Positions 8,693 to 18,131 of a DNA stretch of 64,000 nt are shown piece after piece (position 1 is the stretch's first letter; each line of letters begins with the position of its first letter). The notes beneath the pieces are model-generated. The model had not been told where the DNA came from and ran no database searches. It saw only the letters and a list, made by a program, of their open reading frames with translations. The position numbers and the translations under genes were made by a program. Source of the stretch: JBGAHD01 sp044226395 (lineage in GTDB: Bacteria; Pseudomonadota; Gammaproteobacteria; Xanthomonadales; Ahniellaceae); the NCBI GenBank assembly GCA_044226395.1, contig JBGAHD010000001.1, positions 1,240,001-1,304,000 of the forward strand, in the 5' to 3' direction.

Positions 8693-9549
8693 GCGACGTC
8701 ATTCAAGCGCGCGGCCTGCGCAAGCGTTACGGCAACTACGTCGCGCTCGATCATGTTGATCTGAGCGTGTCCTCCGGCTGCATCGTCGGCCTGATCGGTC
8801 CCAATGGCGCGGGCAAGACCACGGCGCTCAAGGCCATGCTGGGCCTGACCGATTTCGATGGCGAACTTTCCGTGCTGGGCTTCGACCCGCGCAAGCAGCG
8901 TCATGACCTGATGCAGCAAGTGTGCTTCATCGCCGACGTGGCGGTGCTGCCGCGCTGGATCCGCGTGCGCGAGGCGATCGATTTCGTCGAGGGCGTGCAT
9001 CCACGTTTCTCGCGCGCCAAATGCGACGAGTTCCTGGCCCGCACCAAGATCAAGCGCGACAGCCGCGTGCGCGAGCTGTCCAAGGGCATGGTCGCGCAGT
9101 TGCACCTGGCCCTGGTGATGTCGATCGACGCCAAGCTCCTGGTGCTCGACGAACCGACGCTGGGCCTGGACATCATCTATCGCAAGGAGTTCTACCAGAG
9201 CCTGCTCAACGACTACTTCGATCAAGACAAGACCATTGTCATCACCACGCATCAGGTCGAGGAAGTCGAGCACATCCTCACGCATCTGATCTTCATCCAG
9301 GACGGCCGCATCGCGCTGTCGGCGACGATGGAGGACGTGGGCGAGCGCTTCACCGAGGTCATGGTCAACCCCGACAAGCGCGAGCAGGCGCTGACGCTGC
9401 AGCCGCTGAGCGAGCGTCAGATCTTCGGCAAGAGCATCTTCTTGTACTCGGGCATCGATCGCGACCAGCTCGCGCCCTTGGGCGAGACGCGCAAGCCCAG
9501 CGTGGCCGACATCTTCGTGGCCACCATGAAGAACGGAGCACAACGATGA
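8689..9549 (+). CDS. ABC transporter ATP-binding protein
   Basis: A 286-residue ATPase that powers the adjoining permease. Walker A is GPNGAGKT, the signature is the variant ELSKGMVAQLHLAL, and Walker B is LLVLDEPTLGLD. The H-loop lies in ITTHQVEEVEHI. The C-terminal 70 residues form the accessory region seen in YtrB/BcrA-like exporters. The GTG start overlaps the preceding stop (GTGA), so it is translationally coupled to the regulator. Confidence 0.93.
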   Translation: MSDVIQARGLRKRYGNYVALDHVDLSVSSGCIVGLIGPNGAGKTTALKAMLGLTDFDGELSVLGFDPRKQRHDLMQQVCFIADVAVLPRWIRVREAIDFVEGVHPRFSRAKCDEFLARTKIKRDSRVRELSKGMVAQLHLALVMSIDAKLLVLDEPTLGLDIIYRKEFYQSLLNDYFDQDKTIVITTHQVEEVEHILTHLIFIQDGRIALSATMEDVGERFTEVMVNPDKREQALTLQPLSERQIFGKSIFLYSGIDRDQLAPLGETRKPSVADIFVATMKNGAQR

Positions 9550-10505
9550 ATCAGTTCCTGACCCTGATGCGCCGCGAATACTGGGAACACCGCGGCGGCC
9601 TGGTGCGCGCGCAGTTCTGGACCGTGGTGATATTGACCGTGCTGTTGATCTTCGGCGTGCTGATGGCCACGGTGCTGCGCAATCACTTCACCGGCACTGC
9701 CCAGATCGGCGGCTTCAATCCCGCGCCCCTGGTCAATGGCTGGGCCTCGCAGCATCTGGAGCAATGGCGCTCCGCCTTCGCCACCGGCATGATGACCGTG
9801 GCCATGTTGCCGCAAGGCGTGGCGCTGATCGTGGTGTTCTTTTACTGCATCGGCGCGCTGTACGACGATCGTCGCGACCGCTCGATCCTGTTCTGGAAGT
9901 CGATGCCGGTGTCGGACATCTCGACCGTGCTGTCCAAGGTCGTGACCGCGATGGTGGTCGCGCCGGTGGCCTGCTTCGCGGCGGCGATGGTGCTGCACCT
10001 GTGTTTTCTAACGGTGTTGACGATCACCGCGCTGGCGTATGGGCTCGACGTGTGGACCCTGGTGCTGTCGCCTTCGGCCTTGTGGAAGGTGTGGCCGCTG
10101 ATCGCGCTCAACATGGTCGCGCAAGTGGCGTGGATGGCGCCGATGGTGGGCTGGCTGTTGCTGGCGTCGAGCTTCGCCAAGAGCAAGGCCTTCCTGTGGG
10201 CGGTGCTCACGCCGGTGGCCTTCGGCACGGTGTGGTCGCTGGCCGAGATCTACACCATGCTGTCCCTGCCCAAGCTCTGGGTGTGGACGCACATCGTGGG
10301 TCGCGTGCTGCCGATCGGCATCTCCGCCGGCGATCGCTCGATGTACGTGATGGGCCTGCGCTACAGCGAGGAATCGCAGGTGTTGTCGACGCAAGCCGCG
10401 TTGAACGTGTTCACCGACGTCGAGACCTGGTTGGGTCTGATCGCCGCCGCGCTGATGATCGCGGGCGCGATCTGGCTGCGACGCACGCGCGAACTCGCCG
10501 ACTGA
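9546..10505 (+). CDS. ABC-2 type permease
   Basis: A 319-residue inner-membrane protein with about six hydrophobic segments (for example VVILTVLLIFGVLMATVL, TVAMLPQGVALIVVFFYCIG, WLGLIAAALMIAGAIWL). The block IGALYDDRRDRSILFWKSMP is typical of ABC-2 exporters. Its ATG overlaps the ATPase stop (ATGA). With the ATPase it forms an export system under the YtrA-like repressor; the substrate cannot be read from sequence, with antimicrobial peptide or envelope stress as the family precedent. Confidence 0.9.
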   Translation: MNQFLTLMRREYWEHRGGLVRAQFWTVVILTVLLIFGVLMATVLRNHFTGTAQIGGFNPAPLVNGWASQHLEQWRSAFATGMMTVAMLPQGVALIVVFFYCIGALYDDRRDRSILFWKSMPVSDISTVLSKVVTAMVVAPVACFAAAMVLHLCFLTVLTITALAYGLDVWTLVLSPSALWKVWPLIALNMVAQVAWMAPMVGWLLLASSFAKSKAFLWAVLTPVAFGTVWSLAEIYTMLSLPKLWVWTHIVGRVLPIGISAGDRSMYVMGLRYSEESQVLSTQAALNVFTDVETWLGLIAAALMIAGAIWLRRTRELAD

Positions 10506-10533
10506 TTTCGACGAGATCGCGTTACGGCAACAA

Positions 10534-10564
10534 GAAGACGCCCGCGCCCCGCGCGGGCGTCTTC
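10534..10564. terminator. Bidirectional intrinsic terminator
   Basis: A 14-bp perfect stem (5' arm GAAGACGCCCGCGC) with a CCC loop, between the converging ABC operon and the secreted esterase gene. Confidence 0.8.
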
Positions 10565-10568
10565 GTTT

Positions 10569-13475
10569 CTACGGTTGATACTCCACGCGCAAACTGGCGT
10601 TGGCGCCGCTGCCGAGCCAAATGTAGTTCGTCGCGGTCTGCGTCTGCGCGAAGCCGATCCGCGCCTGCGTGCGCGCGGTCTTGCTGATCGCCGCCACGCC
10701 CGCGCCCGAGAACGGCGTCGAATTCTGCGTGCCGCCGGTGAAGCGCGCGATCGTGGCCACGTTCGAAGCGCTTGCGGCGGCGCCGTAGTCCGACGCTTCC
10801 AACGCGCAGCCGCCGAAGCAACCATTGCGCAGATCGATCGTGAGCGTATTGCCCGCGGGCGAAGACCACGGATCGCCGGAGGCACTGTTGTAAGTGACCG
10901 TGAGCACCGCGCTGACGATGGTCGCGCCATCGGGCAGCGACGACGTATCGAACGAAAACACCGCGCGATTGAACTTGCCGTCCGTGCCCCGCCCCGCCGC
11001 CACGCCGAGGCTGGATTCGAGCGTGCCGATGGCGGCGCCGGAACCGTCGGCATTGGCCTTCACGTAGCCGTCGTTCGCGGCTTCGCTGTAGAACGTGACG
11101 ACGGTCGTGCCACCCGTGCCGCCATTGTTCACTGTCACGGCCGTGTCGTTGTCGACGCCGACATTGCCGGCCGCGTCGTAAGCACGCGCGCTCAGCGCGT
11201 GCGTGCCATTCGCGACGGTCGTGGAATCCCACGGCAGGCCATAAGGCGCGCTCAGATCGGTGCCGAGCAGACTGCCGTCGACGTAGAACTCGACTTTGTT
11301 CACGCCCACTGCATCGCTCGCGCTAGCGGCGAGATCAACCACGCCGCTCACGCTGGCGCCCGCGCTCGGCGCGGTGAGGTTGACCGTGGGCGGCGTGACA
11401 TCGGTCGCGCTGTCGGCATTGGCGATGCGCACGTCATCGATCCAGGCCTTGGCATAGGCCTCGACGCAGACATTGGCATTGGCCGCGACTTCGAACTTCA
11501 GCGTGGCCGTGCGATTGGCGAAGGCCGCGAGATCAATCGCCTCGCGCGCCTGCCAGACCGCATCGGCGTAGCTGGCGAAGGTCACCGTCTTCTCGTCGAT
11601 CACCGTGGTGTCGAGATACACGCGAAAGCGCGCCGTCGTGCTGGTGTTCGCGGTCGCGCGCAGATCCAGGCGCCGTTGATACGACAGCCGAGGCGACGCG
11701 CCCAGCGTGACCGATCGCGTGAGCGATTTCGTCTTGAGCCCCGTCGCGCAGCCCGTGCCCGACGAGGCCGCGCCCAACACCGAGCGACTGCCGCCCGCGC
11801 CGGCCGTGGCGTTGTCATTGTCGGCGACGAAATCGCCGGCCCAGCCGTTGTCGTCGAAGACATCGCCATCGGCGTCGAGATCGGAGAAGTGCTCATCGAC
11901 CACGGGCAGGTCATGCGTGATGATCACCGTGGTGTCATCGTCGATGCCGAGGTTGCCGCGCGCGTCGCGCGCTTCCACGCGCAGCGCGTAATTGCCGTCG
12001 GTGAGCGCGGTGGTGTTCCACGACAAGGTCCACGGCCCGGCTTCGGCGCCGCGCGTGGCGCTGCCCAGCACCACGCCATTGGCGAAGAACTGCACGCTGG
12101 CCACGCCGACATCGTCGCTCGCGCGCGCGGACAACTCGACCGTGCCCGCGATTCGCGCGCCCGACGTTGGAAATGTGAGATTGACCATCGGCGGCGTGGT
12201 GTCCTCGATGCCGCCCGTGACCACGATCGCGACTGGCGCGGAACTCGCGCTATTGCCGGCGGCATCGAAGGCCCGCGCCTGCAACACGTGATCGCCATTG
12301 GCGACGCTGGCCAGGTCCCACGCGATCGCGAACGGCGCGCTGGTGTCGGTTCCGATCAGCACGCCATCGGCGAGCAGTTCGACGCGCGCCACGCCGACAT
12401 TGTCGCTCGCGGCCATCGTCACGTTGAGCAGGCCCGAGACCACGGCGTTGTTCGCCGGCGCGGAGATCGCGACCGTGGGCGCCACGGCGTCGGTGTTGTC
12501 GAGGCCGAAGAAGCGCGCGATGTAATAGCTCGAGCACACATCGACATCGAGAATGAACGCGCCCGCCGCGCCACATTGCGTCGCGCCCGCGCCCGGATCG
12601 ACCGGCGTGCCATGGCCCATGCCCGGCACCAACCAGGTTTCGACCAGGGCCTTGCCCGCGCCGTTCTTGTACACGCGATGCGGCACGCCCGCGACCGTGT
12701 CGCTGACTTCGGGCGTCTGATCGATGCCGTGCACCGCGGTCCATTGCTCCATGGCTTCGGTGAGATTGGCCGGGCGCACCGTGGTGTCGGCATCGCCGTG
12801 CCAGATCGATACGATCGGCCAGGGCCCGGTGTAACTCGTCGCCGCGCGCACCTTGTTGGCCCACGCGGTCGGCGAGAGATCGCTGCCCGGATTCATGCAC
12901 GAGAACGCATTGGTCAAGCCCGTGCCACAGTTGTACGGAATACCCGCGACGATCGCGCCGCCCGCGAATACTTCGGGATACGTGGCCAGCATCACGGCGA
13001 CGAATCCGCCGCCGGCCGACAGCCCCGTGACATACACGCGCGTCGACGCGATGCCGTGATCGGTGCCCATGCGATCGATCATCTGCTTGATCGACAGCGC
13101 CTCGCCCTGCCCGCGCGCGATGTCGCCGGCCTCGAACCAATTGAAGCATCGCGTGGAATTGTTCGACGACTGCTGCTGCGGCAACAGCAGCGCGAACTTC
13201 CAGCGATCGGCCAGCAAGACCCAGCCGGTTTCGTCATCGTAGTTCGCCGCGCCTTGCGAGCACCCGTGCAGCGCCACGACCAGCGGCGCGCCTTGCGGCA
13301 AGCCCGCGGGCACGTACTTGAACATCTGCAGATTGCCGGGATTGCTGCCGAAGCCCGTGACTTCGGTCAGTGCCCAAGCCGATGAACCCGCGGCGGCGAC
13401 GAACAACAACATGACGAACAACAGACGTCGCGCGACCCCGCGCGCGACCGTGGAGCATTTCGACAAAGCGCGCAT
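10569..13475 (-). CDS. Secreted PHB-depolymerase-family esterase with Ig-like and binding modules
   Basis: A 968-residue extracellular hydrolase. The signal peptide ends near AWA (residue 35). The alpha/beta hydrolase domain (about 40-325) has the oxyanion motif ALHGCSQ, nucleophile Ser153 in GLSAGGG, an acid in HGDAD (228 or 230) and His288 in PGMGHG, as in LpqC/PhaZ-type and feruloyl esterases. Three bacterial Ig-like repeats follow (about 332-424, 428-520, 695-785), each with 'SASDxVGVxxVxFxxxG' and 'YDAAGN'-type strands. A jelly-roll-like segment (525-690) separates the second and third. The last 170 residues resemble a DNRLRE carbohydrate-binding domain. A GGAGGG Shine-Dalgarno supports the start. 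Polymer- or polysaccharide-ester cleavage is likely; the substrate is unknown. Confidence 0.88.
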   Translation of the reverse strand: MRALSKCSTVARGVARRLLFVMLLFVAAAGSSAWALTEVTGFGSNPGNLQMFKYVPAGLPQGAPLVVALHGCSQGAANYDDETGWVLLADRWKFALLLPQQQSSNNSTRCFNWFEAGDIARGQGEALSIKQMIDRMGTDHGIASTRVYVTGLSAGGGFVAVMLATYPEVFAGGAIVAGIPYNCGTGLTNAFSCMNPGSDLSPTAWANKVRAATSYTGPWPIVSIWHGDADTTVRPANLTEAMEQWTAVHGIDQTPEVSDTVAGVPHRVYKNGAGKALVETWLVPGMGHGTPVDPGAGATQCGAAGAFILDVDVCSSYYIARFFGLDNTDAVAPTVAISAPANNAVVSGLLNVTMAASDNVGVARVELLADGVLIGTDTSAPFAIAWDLASVANGDHVLQARAFDAAGNSASSAPVAIVVTGGIEDTTPPMVNLTFPTSGARIAGTVELSARASDDVGVASVQFFANGVVLGSATRGAEAGPWTLSWNTTALTDGNYALRVEARDARGNLGIDDDTTVIITHDLPVVDEHFSDLDADGDVFDDNGWAGDFVADNDNATAGAGGSRSVLGAASSGTGCATGLKTKSLTRSVTLGASPRLSYQRRLDLRATANTSTTARFRVYLDTTVIDEKTVTFASYADAVWQAREAIDLAAFANRTATLKFEVAANANVCVEAYAKAWIDDVRIANADSATDVTPPTVNLTAPSAGASVSGVVDLAASASDAVGVNKVEFYVDGSLLGTDLSAPYGLPWDSTTVANGTHALSARAYDAAGNVGVDNDTAVTVNNGGTGGTTVVTFYSEAANDGYVKANADGSGAAIGTLESSLGVAAGRGTDGKFNRAVFSFDTSSLPDGATIVSAVLTVTYNSASGDPWSSPAGNTLTIDLRNGCFGGCALEASDYGAAASASNVATIARFTGGTQNSTPFSGAGVAAISKTARTQARIGFAQTQTATNYIWLGSGANASLRVEYQP

Positions 13476-13860
13476 CGACGGTCCCTCCCCATCGTGGCGA
13501 TCCGCCGCCGGGCGCGAGCCCGCGCCCTGGCGACTTCCGCGGATCGGCCCGCGACTGCGGGCGGGCGCACTCCATCACGCGCTCCGAGGGCGAACCATTG
13601 GCCTTTGGGGACAAGGCCATGACGCGGCGCGCAAGAAACGACGTTCGAGCATGCGCGTGAAGAGACCTTGGGATCGCGCGAAAACATCGCGATGCATCGC
13701 GCGCGCGTCGATCGCGTGACCGCGTCGAGGCGATCACGCATCGCAACAACGCGGTGGACCTAGCGCCGCCTTTCTCGACGTGAATGCGCGATCACGTCGG
13801 CGCAAAAAAAAACGCCGCTGTCACCAGCGGCGTTCTCAGTCTTTCGACGAGGACCGCGCC
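13476..13860. other. 385-bp intergenic region
   Basis: Upstream region of the secreted esterase and downstream region of the proline-rich protein. Apart from the terminator at 13804-13834 I see no gene; the open frames here are short and lack start signals or recognisable residues. Confidence 0.6.
13804..13834 (-). terminator. Intrinsic terminator of the proline-rich protein gene
   Basis: Stem AACGCCGCTG / CAGCGGCGTT with a TCAC loop. The run of A on the plus strand gives a U tract on the minus transcript. Confidence 0.85.
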
Positions 13861-15060
13861 TCAGCGCATGTCCTGCAGCACCTTGTACTTGTTGGTGCCG
13901 TCCTTGATCAGTTCGGTGCGACCCAGGTTGACCTTGCCGATCAGCCAGTAACGCTCCAGATCCAGACCGCTCACGCGCACCACGATCGCCAGGTCATCGC
14001 CCAGATAGATGATGTCCTTCTGACGCAGTTCGTTGGGCGCGACTTTTTCGTTGATCGCGTTGCCGCCGTTGTAGCGACGTTCCATCGACTTGCGCTCGTC
14101 GTTGTGACGGGTCGGGTCCTCGGCCGAGAACAGCGACTCTTCTTCCGAACGCACGGCGCGCAGGCGCACGTCGCCGCTGCGGATGCGCTCCATCACCTGA
14201 TAGCGCGTGGGCGTGATTTCCTTGAGCTCGACGCGCATCAGTTCGATGTCGCCATCGAGCCAGAACACATCGTTGCGCAGCGACTGACGACGCAGGATCG
14301 CCTTCACCGGACCACGCACGTAGATCACATCACCCGGCTCGAGCTCCTGCGGCGCCAGCGAACGCGTGATCTTGCGGCCCTGATTGAGGCTCTGCTCGAA
14401 GGTGGCGCGGATCGAATTGATCTCGGCCTCGGCCGAACTCGACACGGCGCCGGTCGCGACCGGCTTGGCCGCGGGCGCGGTGGCCGGCGGCGTCGACGGC
14501 GGCGTGGCCGCTGTGGGCGCGGGCGCTTGAGTCACGGGCTGCGCGACCGGCTGGGCCGGCGGCGGCGAAGGCGGCGTGGTCTTGACCGGTGCCACCGGCT
14601 GCGGCGCCGGCTCGTTCTTCACCACCGGCGCGGGCGGCGTGGTCGGACGCGTGACGGGCTGCGCCGGCGCCGGCTGCGGGCGCGGCGGATTGACCGGCTG
14701 CGCGGGCGCGGGCGTCGGCGTGGGGGCCGGCGGCGTGGCCGCAACCGGCGCGGGCGTCGGCGGCGGCGCTGCCGGCGTCGCGTCCTCGGTGCGCAGGATC
14801 ACGGCCTCGGCGAACGAGGGGCGAATCTCGACCTCGAGCTTGTCGCCACCACCGCGGCGCACCTGGTCGAGGATCAACTCGTTCCAGTAATCGGGCGCGG
14901 TGATGATCAACTTCTTCTTGGCCGCCGCGGCCTCGCGCGCCAGCGCCTGCAACTTCGCGTCGGCTTCGCCCGATAACAGCTGCGGACCGGTGATATCGGC
15001 CTGCTGCGCCATGGCGGTGCCGCCGAGAATCAAGGCCAACAACAACACTGTACTTCTCAT
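13861..15060 (-). CDS. Exported proline-rich protein of unknown function
   Basis: A 399-residue protein with a signal peptide (cleavage after AMA, residue 18). An N-terminal helical/beta region (20-95) is followed by about 110 residues of Pro/Ala/Thr/Val-rich linker (95-205, PAPAQPV-like repeats). A globular C-terminal half follows with two similar segments: 'LEPGDVIYVRGPVKAILRR..VFWLDGDIELMRVEL' and 'LRQKDIIYLGDDLAIVVR..RYWLIGKVNLGRTEL'. The linker could span the cell wall or periplasm. I do not recognise the family. The start has a GCAGGGG Shine-Dalgarno. Confidence 0.7.
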   Translation of the reverse strand: MRSTVLLLALILGGTAMAQQADITGPQLLSGEADAKLQALAREAAAAKKKLIITAPDYWNELILDQVRRGGGDKLEVEIRPSFAEAVILRTEDATPAAPPPTPAPVAATPPAPTPTPAPAQPVNPPRPQPAPAQPVTRPTTPPAPVVKNEPAPQPVAPVKTTPPSPPPAQPVAQPVTQAPAPTAATPPSTPPATAPAAKPVATGAVSSSAEAEINSIRATFEQSLNQGRKITRSLAPQELEPGDVIYVRGPVKAILRRQSLRNDVFWLDGDIELMRVELKEITPTRYQVMERIRSGDVRLRAVRSEEESLFSAEDPTRHNDERKSMERRYNGGNAINEKVAPNELRQKDIIYLGDDLAIVVRVSGLDLERYWLIGKVNLGRTELIKDGTNKYKVLQDMR

Positions 15061-15140
15061 ACTTGCCCCTGCTGAATACGCCGCGCGCGATCGTTGCGGC
15101 GAACGCTTGCTGAAAATGCTGATTGACTACGGACCGCGAC

Positions 15141-16547
15141 TCAGCCGCCGCCCGAACCCGGACCACCGCCCTGGATGCCGCCACGCGTCAACGCCATGGG
15201 ATCCAGATAACGCTTCAATTCGGCCTCGGAAAGGCCCGTGGCTTCCCTGGCCACTTCGAGAATCGGACGACCTTCCTTGTAAGCCTGCTTGGCGGTCGCC
15301 GCGCCCTTCTCGTACCCGATCACCGGATTGAGCGCGGTGACAAGTATCGGGTTGCGATTGAGCGCCGCGGCGATGCGATCCTTGCGAACGGTGAAACCCG
15401 CAATTGCGGCATCGGCCAGCTCGCGCACCACGCTCGCCAGAATCTCGATCGATTGCAGCAGATTGTAGGCCAGCACCGGCAACATGACATTGAGCTGGAA
15501 ATTGCCCGACTGGCCGGCGATGGTGATCGTGGTGTCGTTGCCGATCACCTGCGCGCAAACCATGGCCGTGGCCTCGGGAATCACTGGATTGACCTTGCCC
15601 GGCATGATCGACGAGCCCGGCTGCAGCGCCGGCAGTTCGATCTCGCCCAGGCCGGCGAGCGGACCGGAATTCATCCAGCGCAGATCGTTGGCGATCTTCA
15701 TCAGCGCGCAAGCGAGCACGCGCAGCTGGCCGGACAATTCCACCGCCGAATCCTGCGCGGAAATGTTCTCGAAATAATTCGCGCCCGATTCGAACTTGAA
15801 GCCGGTGAGCTTGCTCAGCTCCTTCGCCACCATCGGACCGAACTTGGCGTCGGCGTTGATGCCGGTGCCGACCGCGGTGCCGCCCTGCGGCAGGGCGCGC
15901 AGACGCTTCAAGGTGTCTTCGATGCGCGCGATCGCGGTACCGATCTGCGCCGACCAGCCGCCGAGCTCCTGACCGAAGGTCACCGGCATCGCGTCCATCA
16001 AGTGCGTGCGGCCGGTCTTGGCCACGCGCGCCAGTTCGCGCGCGCGCTTGTCGATGGTCTTGCGCAGATGCTTGAGCGCGGGCAGCAGGCGTTCGTGCGT
16101 GGCCAAGCAACCCGAGACCTGGATCGCGGTGGGAATCACGTCATTGGACGACTGGCCCATGTTGACGTGATCGTTGGGGTGAATCTTCAGACCCGAGGCA
16201 TCGCTCGCCAGGCGCGCGATCACCTCGTTGGCATTCATGTTGGTGCTGGTGCCCGAACCGGTCTGGAACACGTCGATCGGAAACTGCGCGTCGACTTCGC
16301 CCGCGGCGACGCGCGCGGCGGCCTGACGCACGGCCTTGGCGGCGTTCTTCTTCAGATGTCCCTGATCGCAGTTGGCCTGGGCGCAGGCGGACTTGATCAG
16401 ACCCACGGCGCGGATGAATTCGCGCGGCATGGGCAGGCCCGAGATCGGGAAGTTCTGGACCGCGCGTTGCGTCTGGGCGCCGTAGAGCGCCTTGGCCGGG
16501 ACTTTGAGTTCGCCCATGCTGTCGCGCTCGATACGAAAATCGCTCAT
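15141..16547 (-). CDS. fumC: Class II fumarate hydratase
   Basis: Cytoplasmic TCA-cycle enzyme converting fumarate to malate, 468 residues, the normal length for oxygen-stable FumC. Motifs are SGSGTSTNMNANEVIA, GRTHLMDAMPVTFGQE and the superfamily signature GSSIMPGKVNP (311-321) with the catalytic serine loop. The C-terminus ends in a glycine-rich tail. It is monocistronic, with its own -10 at 16604-16609. Confidence 0.96.
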   Translation of the reverse strand: MSDFRIERDSMGELKVPAKALYGAQTQRAVQNFPISGLPMPREFIRAVGLIKSACAQANCDQGHLKKNAAKAVRQAAARVAAGEVDAQFPIDVFQTGSGTSTNMNANEVIARLASDASGLKIHPNDHVNMGQSSNDVIPTAIQVSGCLATHERLLPALKHLRKTIDKRARELARVAKTGRTHLMDAMPVTFGQELGGWSAQIGTAIARIEDTLKRLRALPQGGTAVGTGINADAKFGPMVAKELSKLTGFKFESGANYFENISAQDSAVELSGQLRVLACALMKIANDLRWMNSGPLAGLGEIELPALQPGSSIMPGKVNPVIPEATAMVCAQVIGNDTTITIAGQSGNFQLNVMLPVLAYNLLQSIEILASVVRELADAAIAGFTVRKDRIAAALNRNPILVTALNPVIGYEKGAATAKQAYKEGRPILEVAREATGLSEAELKRYLDPMALTRGGIQGGGPGSGGG

Positions 16548-16603
16548 GGATGCTTGGCTCCGAAGGGACGGTTCGAAAAGAGGGGGTACGAAAAAGGCGG
16601 TGG

Positions 16604-16609
16604 ATTATA
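16604..16609 (-). promoter_or_regulatory. TATAAT -10 box for fumC
   Basis: Perfect TATAAT on the minus strand, giving a start near 16597 and a leader of about 50 bases. The -35 region is not close to consensus. Confidence 0.5.
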
Positions 16610-16717
16610 CCCGCGCGGGCGGCGCCTGCCTTATCGGTCGAAAGTCAGTGGTTTGGGGTGGACAACGCCCGTTGGCGCGGTCCGTTCAGGCTCGCCGGGG
16701 GGCGCGGGACGCGGTGT

Positions 16718-16723
16718 TATCAT
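16718..16723 (+). promoter_or_regulatory. TATCAT -10-like box for purB
   Basis: TATCAT followed by GCGCG, predicted +1 near 16730, 31 bases before the ATG. A very similar TATCATGCGGG precedes the peroxiredoxin gene. Confidence 0.35.
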
Positions 16724-16760
16724 GCGCGCCGTTTCGCCGCCCACCCCCGCCGCCCCGCTC

Positions 16761-18131
16761 ATGACCGCGATCGATCCGCTCAACGCCATCTCGCCGCTCG
16801 ACGGCCGCTATGCCACGAAAGCCGCGCCATTGCGCGCGGTATTCAGCGAGGCGGCGCTGATGCAGCGGCGCGTGCGGGTCGAGATCGCCTGGCTGATCGC
16901 GCTGTCCGACGAGCCCGGCGTGGCCGAAGTCGCGCCGTTCAACCCGGCTCAGCGCGCGCGTCTCATGGCCATCGTCGATGGCTTCGACCTGGCGCAGGCG
17001 CAGCGCGTGAAGGCGATCGAGGCGACGACCAATCACGATGTGAAGGCGATCGAGTACTTCATCAAAGATTGTCTTCGCGACGACGCCGACCTCGGTCGCG
17101 CCCTCGAATTCGTTCATTTCGCGTGCACCAGCGAAGACATCAACAACCTCGCCTACGCGTTGATGCTTTCCGACGCGCGCCGCGACGTGCTGCTGCCGGC
17201 CATGGACGCGGTGATCGCGCGCGTGGCCGATCGCGCGCACGCGCTGGCCGACGTGCCGATGCTGTCGCGCACGCACGGTCAGACCGCGAGCCCGACCACG
17301 CTCGGCAAGGAACTGGCCAATGTCGTGGCGCGCCTGCGACGTCAGCGCGAGCAATACGCGCGCGGTGAGTTGTTGGGCAAGATCAATGGCGCGGTCGGCA
17401 ATTTCAACGCGCACGTGGCGGCGTATCCGCATGTCGATTGGCCCGCGCTGTCCGAACGTTTCGTGCGTTCGCTGGGCCTGACGCCCAATGCCTACACGAC
17501 CCAGATCGAACCGCACGACTGCATCGCCGAATACGCCGACGCGCTGCGTCGCTTCAACGTGGTGCTGATCGATTTTTGCCGCGATGTCTGGGGCTATATC
17601 TCGCTCGGCTATTTCAAGCAGGCGCTGCGCGCGGGCGAGGTCGGTTCATCGACCATGCCGCACAAGGTCAATCCGATCGACTTTGAAAATGCCGAGGGCA
17701 ATCTCGGCGTGGCCAACGCGCTGTTCGGGCATTTCTCCGAGAAGTTGCCGATTTCGCGCTGGCAGCGTGATCTCACCGATTCGACCGTGCTGCGCACCTT
17801 GGGCGTGGCGCTGGGTCACACCTTGATCGCGCTCGAGGCGTTGACGCGCGGGCTCGACAAGTTGTCGGTGCATCACGAACGCATCGCCGCCGATCTCGAT
17901 GGCGCTTGGGAAGTGCTGGCCGAAGCGATTCAGACCGTGATGCGTCGGCATGGCCTGCCCGAACCGTACGAGCAACTCAAGGCGCTCACGCGCGGCCGCG
18001 GCATCACGGCGGAATCGCTGCGTGAATTCTTGTCGGGCTTGGCGTTGCCTGAAGACGCGCGCGCGACCTTGCTGGCAATGACGCCCGCGTCCTACACCGG
18101 GCTCGCGACGAAACTGGCGCGCGAGATCTGA
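16761..18131 (+). CDS. purB: Adenylosuccinate lyase
   Basis: Catalyses two steps of purine synthesis: SAICAR to AICAR, and adenylosuccinate to AMP. The length is 456 residues, the same as E. coli PurB. Visible motifs are ISPLDGRY at the N-terminus, FVHFACTSEDINNLAYALML, SRTHGQTASPTTLGKE and the signature SSTMPHKVNP (296-305). The frame is open far upstream, but homology starts at MTAIDPLNAISPLDGRY. Its stop overlaps the start of the RoxA-like gene by one base. Confidence 0.96.
   Translation: MTAIDPLNAISPLDGRYATKAAPLRAVFSEAALMQRRVRVEIAWLIALSDEPGVAEVAPFNPAQRARLMAIVDGFDLAQAQRVKAIEATTNHDVKAIEYFIKDCLRDDADLGRALEFVHFACTSEDINNLAYALMLSDARRDVLLPAMDAVIARVADRAHALADVPMLSRTHGQTASPTTLGKELANVVARLRRQREQYARGELLGKINGAVGNFNAHVAAYPHVDWPALSERFVRSLGLTPNAYTTQIEPHDCIAEYADALRRFNVVLIDFCRDVWGYISLGYFKQALRAGEVGSSTMPHKVNPIDFENAEGNLGVANALFGHFSEKLPISRWQRDLTDSTVLRTLGVALGHTLIALEALTRGLDKLSVHHERIAADLDGAWEVLAEAIQTVMRRHGLPEPYEQLKALTRGRGITAESLREFLSGLALPEDARATLLAMTPASYTGLATKLAREI

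Noticed and set aside
15123..16760. 546-codon upstream extension of the purB frame
   Set aside because: It runs antisense through fumC and the intergenic region, has no recognisable residues, and PurB homology begins at the ATG at 16761.
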